38,690 nucleotides of DNA from Sphingobacteriia bacterium (GTDB lineage Bacteria; Bacteroidota; Bacteroidia; UBA7662): positions 1 to 38,690 of the forward strand of contig RFMW01000108.1 in assembly GCA_009927485.1 (NCBI GenBank), written 5' to 3'. Position numbers and translations under genes: made by a program. The number at the start of each line of letters is the position of its first letter. Position 1 is the first letter of the stretch. The notes beneath the pieces were generated by a model that saw only the letters and a program-made list of their open reading frames with translations, did no database searches and was not told the DNA's origin. Positions 20,464 to 30,400 of the stretch are shown here, one piece after another.

Positions 20464-21501
20464 ATGGCAATGAATATTCGCGACTTAAAATCTTTTTGGG
20501 CATTGCTCAGCATCGGTGTCGTGGGTGGTCTGGGCATAATCGGTGTCGTTTTGCTTATTGGCGGATCGTTGACGGGCTTCAAGGCTGAGGAAGAAAAGGT
20601 TTATAGGGAGAAATTTTGGAATGAATACCGGGTGTATTCGGTTCCGGTACCTGAGGAAATGACCTTCGCTGGGGAGAAAGTCCCTCTTTGGGATTTTGAG
20701 TTCCGGGAACGTGTCGAAAGAGAATTGTTACAGAATGCCTACGGTCAGGCTACCATGTTGCTGTACATGAAGAGAGCCGCGCGATGGTTTCCGATGATCG
20801 AGAAGGTTCTGAAAGAAAAGGGAATCCCCGATGACTTCAAATACCTGGCTGTGGCGGAAAGCGGCTTAGCCAATGCAATTTCATCGGCAGAGGCGGTGGG
20901 CTTCTGGCAATTTTTGGCTGCAACAGCCCGCCAACATGGTTTGCAAGTCAACGAAGAGGTGGATCAGCGTTACGATCCATGGTTGGCGACCGAAGCGGCC
21001 TGCCGCTATCTTCAGAAATCCCATGCCCAGTTTGGGAATTGGTCCATGGTAGCTGCCTCCTACAACATGGGCACCTCAGGCTTGCAACAAGCGGCTCAGT
21101 ACCAAGGCCAGGATTCTTACCATGCCTTGCATCTGAACAATGAAACCTCCCGGTATTTGCCCCGTATCCTCGCCATCAAGACCATCATGAAACACCCCGA
21201 ACGCTACGGGTTTCATTTGACAGCTGCTCAGCTTTACCTACCTTACGAAACCACCGAATGGACGATACAGGAACCGGTTGCCAATTGGGCGGCCTATGCC
21301 CGCAGCCAGGGAATGGACTTTCGTCAACTCAAAATTTTCAATCCCTGGATCCGCAAGCCCTATTTTCATAACAAAGATCGCAAGACCTATACGCTGCGCA
21401 AGCCTACCCCGGAATTTACGCAGAAAGCCTCGCGATGGGCCTTGGTCCCGGTCTCGGAATGGGGGCTGCATGCGCCCAGCCCCAAAGGACCTTCCCGGTG
21501 A
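20464..21501 (+). CDS. Lytic transglycosylase (SLT domain, MltD-like)
   Basis: 345 aa from ATG 20464; GIPDDFKYLAVAESGLANAISSAEAVGFWQFLAATARQHGLQVNEEVDQRYDP and MVAASYNMGTSGLQQA. Confidence 0.9.
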   Translation: MAMNIRDLKSFWALLSIGVVGGLGIIGVVLLIGGSLTGFKAEEEKVYREKFWNEYRVYSVPVPEEMTFAGEKVPLWDFEFRERVERELLQNAYGQATMLLYMKRAARWFPMIEKVLKEKGIPDDFKYLAVAESGLANAISSAEAVGFWQFLAATARQHGLQVNEEVDQRYDPWLATEAACRYLQKSHAQFGNWSMVAASYNMGTSGLQQAAQYQGQDSYHALHLNNETSRYLPRILAIKTIMKHPERYGFHLTAAQLYLPYETTEWTIQEPVANWAAYARSQGMDFRQLKIFNPWIRKPYFHNKDRKTYTLRKPTPEFTQKASRWALVPVSEWGLHAPSPKGPSR

Positions 21502-24356
21502 TGGCCTCTGCTGCGCCGAAGGCGGATTTCCTTCGCATCGAGGGCGCTTCAGAACATAATCTACAGTCTCTGGACTTGGAGATACCCCGCCAGTCACTGG
21601 TGGTGATCACCGGGCCCAGCGGGAGCGGCAAATCCTCTTTGGCCTTTGCGACCTTGTATGCCGAAGGACAGCGCAGGTACTTGGAATCTTTTTCGGCTTA
21701 TGCCCGTCAATTCATGGGCAAGCTGGAGCGGCCTGCGGTGGATCGTATCGATGGATTGAGTCCGGTGATCGCCATTGAGCAGAAGACCACCTCCCGCAAT
21801 CCCCGCTCCACGGTGGGTACCACGACCGAAATCTACGATTTCCTCAGGCTGCTCTATGCCCGCATTGGGCAGGCGCATTCATGGATTTCGGGCAAGGCGA
21901 TGCAGCAGTTCAGCAGGGAGCAGATCATGGACCTCTTGGTTAGCGAATACCATCATCGGGAATTGATGCTATTGGCTCCTTTGGTCCGCAGCCGCAAGGG
22001 CCATTACCGCGATCTCTTCGAACAATGGCGTAAACAGGGTTTCACCAAGGTCAGGGTGGACGGGGAGGTCACGGAGTTGCGACCCCGGATGCAGGTGGAT
22101 CGCTACAAGGTTCACGATATTGAATTGGTGGTGGATCTGTTGATTCCGGGCAAGGACTCGGCGCATCGCCTGAAGAGCAGCGTGGATCTTGCCTTGAAGC
22201 TGGGCAAAGGGATTTTGTTATGTGGAACACCCTCCGGAGGAGTTGACGCTCAGGATAAGGCTAAGGACGCCTGGGAATGGCGCTACTTCAGCAAGTTGCT
22301 GACCGATTTGGAGAATGGACTTGCCTACGATGAGCCGCAGCCCAATACCTTTTCATTTAATCTTCCGTACGGTGCATGCCCCAAGTGCCAGGGTTTGGGG
22401 TACAAAGTGGAAGCGGACCCGGAACTCATCTTTGCAGACGAGGACTTGACCATCGCGGCCGGGGGGATTGCTCCTTTGGGCGAATACAAGGACAATTGGA
22501 TCTTCAGGATCATCGTTGCCTTGGGCAAAAAGCACGGCTTTGGCTTGCAGACCGTGGTGGCTAAACTCAAAGCGGAACAGAAGCATGTCCTCCTCTACGG
22601 GCAGAAGGACCCTGTTGCTTTGGACATGGGCAAAGAAAGAGGGGTGGAATACCATGAATTTGATGGCCTGATGGCTTTGATCGCCAGACAAGATGAATGG
22701 GGTACGGCCTCGTTGCAAGAATGGGTGCAGCGCTTTGTCCGACAGAAACCCTGCGTGGAATGCGGAGGTGGTCGTCTCAAGAAGGAGGCCTTGCACTTCT
22801 TGATCCAAGGGAAGAGCATTGCCGACCTCTGCGCGATGGAACTTGATGTTCTTCAAGCCTGGCTCAAGGCTTTGGACGGCACCTTTGAGGGCAACAAAGC
22901 AGTGGTCGCCGGGGAAATTCTCAAAGAATTAAGCACGAGGCTGCAATTTCTATTGGATGTGGGCTTGGGGTATTTGCACCTCCATCGGACCACAGCCACC
23001 TTGTCCGGCGGGGAATCGCAGCGTATTCGCTTGGCGGGCCAACTCGGGTCCGGACTCAGCGGGGTCCTGTATATCCTGGATGAGCCCAGCATTGGCTTGC
23101 ATCAACGCGATAATCAGCGATTGATCGGGGCTTTGCGCCACCTGAGGGACTTGGGCAATACCGTCCTGGTGGTCGAACATGACGAGGAAATGATCCGTGC
23201 CGCCGATTGGGTCTTGGACTTGGGCCCTGGAGCCGGGAAGGAGGGCGGAAGATTGGTTTCCCAAGGCCCGCCCGCCTTGATGTTCCAATCAGAGGGTTTA
23301 ACAGCCGATTATTTGGTCGGCCGCAAACATGTCGGGGTCTCCAAGCGGCGACTTGGCCAAGGGACTTGGTTGGAATTGCAGGGGGCTTCCGGTCATAACC
23401 TTCAGTCGGTGGACCTTCGCCTTCCTTTGGGTTGCCTGCTGGGGGTCTCCGGGGTTTCCGGGTCGGGCAAATCTTCTTTGATCAACGAGACCCTGGTGCC
23501 TGCCCTGATGAACAAAATCACCGGCAGCCGGCGTATGCATCTTCCCTACAAGGCCCTCAAAGGCTATCAAAACATCGACAAAATCATCGAAATCGACCAA
23601 TCCCCCATTGGCCGCACCCCTCGTTCCAATCCCGCCACCTATACCGGTTTGTTCACGGATATCCGGAATCTCTATGCCGAGATGCCCCTATCCAAAATGC
23701 GGGGTTACGGGCCGGGTCGGTTTTCGTTCAATGTATCCGGGGGTCGTTGCGAAGCCTGTGGTGGTGCCGGGGTGCGGGTGCTCGAAATGAACTTTCTGCC
23801 GGATGTGGAATTGCCCTGCGAATACTGCGCAGGTCGTCGCTACCAAAAAGACACCTTGGAGGTACGCTACCGGGGGCGTTCAATACACGATGTCCTCGAA
23901 ATGCCTATTCGGGAGGCCGTGGAGTTCTTTGAAGGGATGCCCCATCTGCGTAAACGCCTGCAGACCCTGGACAAGGTCGGCCTTGGTTACCTCAAATTGG
24001 GTCAACCGGCCACCACCCTGTCCGGTGGAGAAGCGCAGCGGCTCAAATTGGCCACCGAATTGGGCCGCCGTGAGGGCGGTCATACCTTCTATGTCCTGGA
24101 CGAGCCCACCACTGGCCTGCATTTGGATGATATCAGGGTGCTGGTGGATTTGCTACAGGCCCTGGTGGACAAGGGGCATACCGTATTGGTCATCGAACAT
24201 CAACTGGACCTGCTGCAAGCGACCGATTATCTGGTGGATTTGGGCCCTGAAGGGGGCAAAGGAGGCGGAAAAGTCCTGTGGCAGGCCTTTGCGGGGGATA
24301 TTCCCTCCCTTCAACCGGCAGGCCACACGCTCTCGTACCTGTTCCAGGCGCCTTAA
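21501..24356 (+). CDS. uvrA: Excinuclease ABC subunit UvrA
   Basis: 951 aa from ATG 21501; GPSGSGKSSLAFATLYAEGQRRYLESFSAYARQF, SGVSGSGKSSLINETL, two ABC signatures (LSGGESQRIRLA, LSGGEAQRLKLA), zinc-binding CEACGGAG...CEYCAGRRY. Confidence 0.97.
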   Translation: MASAAPKADFLRIEGASEHNLQSLDLEIPRQSLVVITGPSGSGKSSLAFATLYAEGQRRYLESFSAYARQFMGKLERPAVDRIDGLSPVIAIEQKTTSRNPRSTVGTTTEIYDFLRLLYARIGQAHSWISGKAMQQFSREQIMDLLVSEYHHRELMLLAPLVRSRKGHYRDLFEQWRKQGFTKVRVDGEVTELRPRMQVDRYKVHDIELVVDLLIPGKDSAHRLKSSVDLALKLGKGILLCGTPSGGVDAQDKAKDAWEWRYFSKLLTDLENGLAYDEPQPNTFSFNLPYGACPKCQGLGYKVEADPELIFADEDLTIAAGGIAPLGEYKDNWIFRIIVALGKKHGFGLQTVVAKLKAEQKHVLLYGQKDPVALDMGKERGVEYHEFDGLMALIARQDEWGTASLQEWVQRFVRQKPCVECGGGRLKKEALHFLIQGKSIADLCAMELDVLQAWLKALDGTFEGNKAVVAGEILKELSTRLQFLLDVGLGYLHLHRTTATLSGGESQRIRLAGQLGSGLSGVLYILDEPSIGLHQRDNQRLIGALRHLRDLGNTVLVVEHDEEMIRAADWVLDLGPGAGKEGGRLVSQGPPALMFQSEGLTADYLVGRKHVGVSKRRLGQGTWLELQGASGHNLQSVDLRLPLGCLLGVSGVSGSGKSSLINETLVPALMNKITGSRRMHLPYKALKGYQNIDKIIEIDQSPIGRTPRSNPATYTGLFTDIRNLYAEMPLSKMRGYGPGRFSFNVSGGRCEACGGAGVRVLEMNFLPDVELPCEYCAGRRYQKDTLEVRYRGRSIHDVLEMPIREAVEFFEGMPHLRKRLQTLDKVGLGYLKLGQPATTLSGGEAQRLKLATELGRREGGHTFYVLDEPTTGLHLDDIRVLVDLLQALVDKGHTVLVIEHQLDLLQATDYLVDLGPEGGKGGGKVLWQAFAGDIPSLQPAGHTLSYLFQAP

Positions 24357-24363
24357 TCGCGCC

Positions 24364-24391
24364 GAATGCACCGCAATTGCGGCATTCTTTT
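24364..24391 (+). terminator. Putative Rho-independent terminator after uvrA
   Basis: GAATG-CA-CCGC-AATT-GCGG-CATTC hairpin followed by TTTT, a few nt after the uvrA stop. Confidence 0.65.
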
Positions 24392-24479
24392 CCAAACGAA
24401 TTTTTTCAAAAAAAATGAATTAAAAGTTCGTTAATCAAAAATTCTTGCTAAATTTATCCATCTAACTAAATCGTAAGGC

Positions 24480-27400
24480 ATGAATACATCCTTGACTCTC
24501 CTCAACAGCATTCCAAATCGCCTCCCTATGGCCATCAGGGCAATGCTCCTAACGCTGGCCCTGTTGGTATCAGGATCAGCCATTGTCCATGCTCAACCCA
24601 CCCTTTTGGTCGATCCGGCCGGTGCAGGGGGTTTTGAATTGGGTAATTCCTTTGCAGCCAACGGATGGACCGTGTCGAACGGCGCCAACAATCCGTGGAT
24701 TTTGGGTACAGCCAACACGACAGCGCCGTTTGCGGGGAATTCTGCTTATGTTTCAACCGATGGCACCACGCCGGGCTATACAATCACCACAGCCGCCTCC
24801 AATTTCTTTTGGAGAGACATCGTTGTGCCAGCCGGTCAGGAGCGGGTCAATGTCTCTTTTAACTGGCTTTCAGGCGGGGAATCTACATGGGACCTCTGGC
24901 AAGTATTCTTTGTTCCAAACACGGTAACACCTGTTGGGAGTACGACCCATCCTGGTTCAGGCCTCTCTGCGATACCTAGCACACTTCCTGGTGCTGTTTT
25001 TGTTGCGGGTAGCAACCTTCAGACCGCCGCTGTTCAGACATTTACTGGCGCTGCTTATTTGCCTGCAGGTTCCTACCGCCTTGTTTTCCATTGGAAAAAT
25101 GATGGTACTGGCGGAGCAACCCCCGGTGCATCCTTTGATAATATTTCCGTTAGTTCCCAAGCTCCAGCCACCTTCACATCCGTTGCCACTGGTAACTGGA
25201 GCAACCCCGCCACATGGGGCGGTTCAGTCCCAAGCTCGGCAGATAATATCATCGTTGCTGCAGGCCATACTGTAACCATCGATGCAGTTGGTCAGGCCGC
25301 TGGGAATGTTACTGTTGGAGGTACTTTAACTTATGGAGCTACGCCTACTGAATTTCAAGCCTTCAATCTAACGATTGAATCAAGTGGCTTGGTAAATGTG
25401 TTCCAGAGCACAACCGGCAAAACACTGCGTGTAAGCGGGAATCTCGTGAATAATGGACGTCTTAATACACTAGCAAGTTCAACGGCCAACGGTACGTTGA
25501 ACTTCAACGGAACAGCACCTCAAACCGTTTCGGGAACAGGTGTTTGGGGAGGTACCGTTAGTTCAACAACATCAACCAATGAAGTCGGTGTGATTGGTAT
25601 TCTATCGATAACCAATACGTCCACATCCGTACCAAGAGTCAATTATACCATGGGTGGAACTCTCAGGGTTAGAAGCACATTTACGGTGAATGGCGCTGTT
25701 AATTTAAATGGGTCCACATGGATCGCAGGTAATTATGCGGCTATGGGAACACTTACTTTCAGTAATAACGGAGGATTCATTAACGGTACCTACGGTCGTT
25801 GGTACACGAATGCTCAAACAGGTACAACCATCACGGCAGGGGTAGATCCAAGTACTGCTGCGTCATCTTCTCTCAGTTTGTTTCCAATGTTAAATTCAAA
25901 TGGGGTTCCACGATACTGTTGGATAACCAGAACTTCGTCAACGACCACGGGAAATACTGCTGGTGAAATTCGAGTGACTTACACCAACGAGGGAACCGCT
26001 TTAACGGGCAATGCATTTACAGATGGCGCGTACAATGTTAGTAATTATTGGCCCGGGACTTGGAGTATTTCAACAGCAAGCGGGTATGTATATGCCTCCG
26101 GTACCCATACGCTCACCGCAGTCGCTCCCTCACTATTCGCTCCATCGTCTTCGAATGCAAGACTGATGGTCAACGGTGGAACCTTTGTAGGCAACCATCA
26201 AGCTGGAACGGGAACCCCTGGAGCCCAAAGAACTGGTTTAACGACCGCCCAACTCACCTCTACGAATGGATTTGTGATGGGCATTGGAAGTACAGATTTA
26301 TGTTCTCCGTCAGTTGCCGCCATCAACGAAAATTTTGATTCTTACGGAACAGGAAACATGGTGCCATTCTGTTGGGATCGTATTGTTGTAGGATCGGCCT
26401 CTCAAACCATATCGTCCACATCTCCGGCTTCAGGAACTAGAAACATTTGGCAGTCTAGCAGCCCAGGTAACGTTAGTTATGTGGTTTTGCCTCAAATGAC
26501 GGATATGTTGAACGTAAGCAGTGGTAATTATCGTTTGAAATTCAAAGCAAGAACGGCCACAGCATCCGGTCAACTTGCGGTTGGGTACTTTCCTTCGACA
26601 TCGTTGGTTGCATCAAGTTTTGTTTTGATCACCAATGTACCCCTTACCAACATAACCTACGGATCTGAAACGGTTGTTAATATTCCCGCAGGCATTCCTG
26701 CAGGGTCAAGGTTGGCGATTGCCAACCTTGGGGTTAGCACAGAGTCTCATTATTGGGATGATGTTGTTTACGAAGCGTTACCCGCTTGTTTTGAACCAAC
26801 ATCCCCCGTTCTCGCTTCAACAGGAACTTCTGGCATGCAGTTCAATTTCACTGCACCTTCCACAGCACCATCCAATGGTTATGATGTCTATTTCTCTACT
26901 AGTAATGTTGCCCCGACTGCCGGCACTTCGGCAAGCCCAGGTGCTTCGGCATCGGGTACGAGCGGCGCAATTACTGGGTTAACTCCAAATACCGTTTATT
27001 TTGTTTGGATTCGTTCCAATTGCGGTAGCAGTGGTGTTAGTGCCTGGTCTGGTCCTATAGCGTTCCGTACCCAATGCGAAGTGTTTAATTTGCCTTGGTT
27101 TGAGAGTTTTGAAGCAACGCAAGGTACGGTCACTTGTTGGACTGGAAATTTTGCAAGTTCGGGTGGCACCAACGGTTGGCAGTATCTCCGGATGACACCG
27201 GGCGGTTCGGCACCCTCGAACCAAAACCCAGCCCTACCCGATACCCTTGCCATGCGTTTTCCTTCCTATAGCATTACCTCGGGTATTAGTTACAGTCTTA
27301 ACTCGCCTTTGTTCAATCCTTCGACCCAGGCATCGGTCCTTAGCTTTAACTACGCCTACGCAACGTATGCAACCGAAAATGACAGGCTTGAAATTCTTTC

Positions 27401-30400
27401 TTCTGCTGACGGTGGTGCTAACTACAGCAGTCTTGAAATCATGAACGGAGGTCCTACGGGTCCATTAAATACCGGCGGTGTAACCACCACTTCGTTTGTG
27501 CCAACGACCAGTCAATGGGGAACTAAGCGCATGCGCATACCAGCCGGGTCCAATAGAATCTCATTCAAAGGAATTTCAGCATTTGGTAACCATATTTATT
27601 TGGATAACATTAGCATGACTCCTTGTCAGCCCATCAGTTCATCGATCAGTGCCTCCATTTGTCAAGGTCAGACCTATGCCTTTGGGGCTCAAAGTCTGAA
27701 CGCCGCTGGTTCGTACAGCCGTACGGTAACCGCAGCGAATGGTTGCGATTCGGTGATTAACCTAACCCTAAATGTGTTGCCTACGAGTGCAACAGCTCAA
27801 ACAGCTTCCATATGCCAAGGTCAAACTTTTGCATTTGGACAACAAAACCTTATCGGTGCAGGGACCTATACCAGGACCTTGGTGGCTGCGAATGGTTGTG
27901 ACTCTGTCATCACGTTGACCTTGGAGGTCCGGCCTATAGCTACGGGTACCGTAAATGCAAGCATCTGTTCAGGTTCATCGTATGCTTTTGGGCCTCAGTC
28001 TTATTCCACCGCCGGCACATACACCATGACCACGACCGGTTCCAACGGCTGTGACTCTGTAACCACCTTGAATTTGACAATTTTGGCATTGCCAACCGCT
28101 ACGGTTAACCAAACCGTTCCCTATGGTGGGTCCTTCACGGTCTGCGGACAGGTTTACAATGCGTCCGGTACCTATACCAAAGTATGTTCGGGAGCTGCCT
28201 TGAATGGTTGTGATTCGATTGTCACTTTGAACCTAACGGTTCAATTGCCTCCTGCGGTTGTGATTTCGAACGCCAATGTTTGTCAAGGCGATACGGTCAT
28301 TGTACCAGTCTCTTTGCTGCGGGCAAACGGTGTTGGAGCGATCTCCTTGGCGATTAATTACGATGCAGCGAATTATACTTTCGTTGATGCTGTGAATATC
28401 AATTCAAACATTTCAACCGTTCTGGTGAATGCAAGCGTATTCAACGGTGTTAGCCAAGTGCGCGCGGGATGGTATGCCACCTCGAATCCTGTTAACCTGA
28501 ATGGAACTTTGTTTGGGCTTCGGTTTGTGGCCCCCAATGCCCCAGGCAGCAGCTCGCTTTCCTTTGATTTGTTGACGCCTGGCAATTGTGAAATTGCTGA
28601 TTTTGACGCCATTCCTTTGCCCGATGTTGGATTTACAGGAGGTCAAATTTCTGTAACTGCTGAGTTGAATACCGCGATTAGCGCAAGTATTTGCTCTGGC
28701 TCATCGTATACGTTTGGTGCACAGACTTTGACTGCGCCAGGTATTTACAATCGCACCCTTGTTTCATCCACGGGTTGTGATTCGATTATCACCCTCAACC
28801 TGGACGTTCTTTCCCATAGCTCTGCCAGCATTTCGGCCTCCATCTGTCAGGGTTCCACCTTTGCATTTGGTTCGCAAAACGTATCGGTTGCAGGTACCTA
28901 CACCCGGACCATTCCGGCGTCCAATGGTTGTGACTCGGTCATTACCCTTAATCTGGAGGTTCGTCCTCTGTTGAATTCCACATCGAGTGCCTCCATCTGT
29001 CAAGGTTCAACCTATACATGGGGAGGAACATCCTATACAGTCGCTGGCACCTATACCCAGACCGCGGTTGGTTCCAATGGTTGCGATTCGACTGCGACGT
29101 TGGTATTGACCACAAGGCCGGTTGCCACCTCAATCGTTACTCAATCCGTTCCGTTTGGAGGTAGCATTACCGTGTGCGGTCAGGTATACAATACCAGTGG
29201 TACGTTCACCAAAGTATGTGCGGGTGCTGCAGTTAATGGTTGCGATTCCGTGGTTACGATCAATTTAACCGTTTTGCCCCAATGCGTTTCTCCATCTGCC
29301 TTGGTAGTTTCCTCGATAACTACCTCCGGTGCGTCTTTTGCATGGACTGCGGGTAGTACCGAGACCGCCTGGGAAATCTCAATCCAAACCACAACAGGAA
29401 CGCCCACAGGCAATGGAACCTCGATCACCACGAATCCTTATGTAGCTACTGGTCTTGCCTCCAATACCTTGTACAGAGTTTACCTACGTTCGGTATGCAG
29501 CCCAGCAGATAAATCCCTTTGGATAGGACCGATTAGCTTCAGGACGCTTTGCAATGTGTTTACGTTGCCGCTCTTTGAAAGCTTTGAAACAGCTCAGGGA
29601 ACCAGTTCCTGTTGGTCTGGCAATTTTGCTGCTGGTAGCACCCCGGGTTGGCAATTGGTTCGCTTGACCGCTGGTTCAGCTCCATCCAACCAGACCCCAG
29701 CTCTCCCAGATACGTTGGCAATGCGAATTCCATTTTACGCTATCGAATCCGGATCGTTTAGTTTAAATACCCCCGCATTTACCCCGAATCCAATTGGAGC
29801 TGTTTTGACATTCAATTATGCCTATGCCGCTTATTCAGCTGTGGAAATTGATAAACTTGAAATCATGGCCTCCACCGATGGCGGCGCAACCTATACCAGT
29901 CTTGAAATCATGAACGGTGGCCCCAGCGGCCCTCTGAATACGGGTGGTACAACGACCGCTTCCTTTGTTCCGACTTCGGCCCAATGGGGTCTGAAGACCG
30001 TCAATCTTCCCGCGAATACCAACCGAGTCTCCTTCAAGGGTATTTCGGAATACGGTAACAACTTGTACCTTGATAATATCCGTGTTGCGAATCCTCCGCC
30101 TTGTTCAGCTCCTACTGCCCCTGCGGTGGTGGCGAACAGCGTGGGTTCCTCAACGGCCTCCATTTCTTGGACCGCTCCAGCTTCGGCTCCAGCTAATGGT
30201 TATCAGTTGTTTGTGAGCACTTCAACGACGGCACCAGATGCCGCCTCAGTTCCAACTCGTAGCTCCTCTGCATCGCCAGCGGCTTTGACAGGCTTGGCTC
30301 CGTTAACTACCTACAATGTTTGGGTTCGTTCGTCATGTGCAATCGGAACCTCCTCATGGGTTGGACCAGTTTCCTTCACCACAACTTGTTTGGAGTCCAA

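Noticed and set aside
22353-22856. 167-aa minus-strand ORF (and others such as 31005..31589) within uvrA and the giant gene
   Set aside because: Shadow ORFs opposite coding sequence with no start context or motifs.
27642-29280. Repeat region as a CRISPR or DNA-level satellite
   Set aside because: The repeats are in-frame protein modules of about 48-52 aa with diverged DNA; there is no short direct repeat/spacer pattern.
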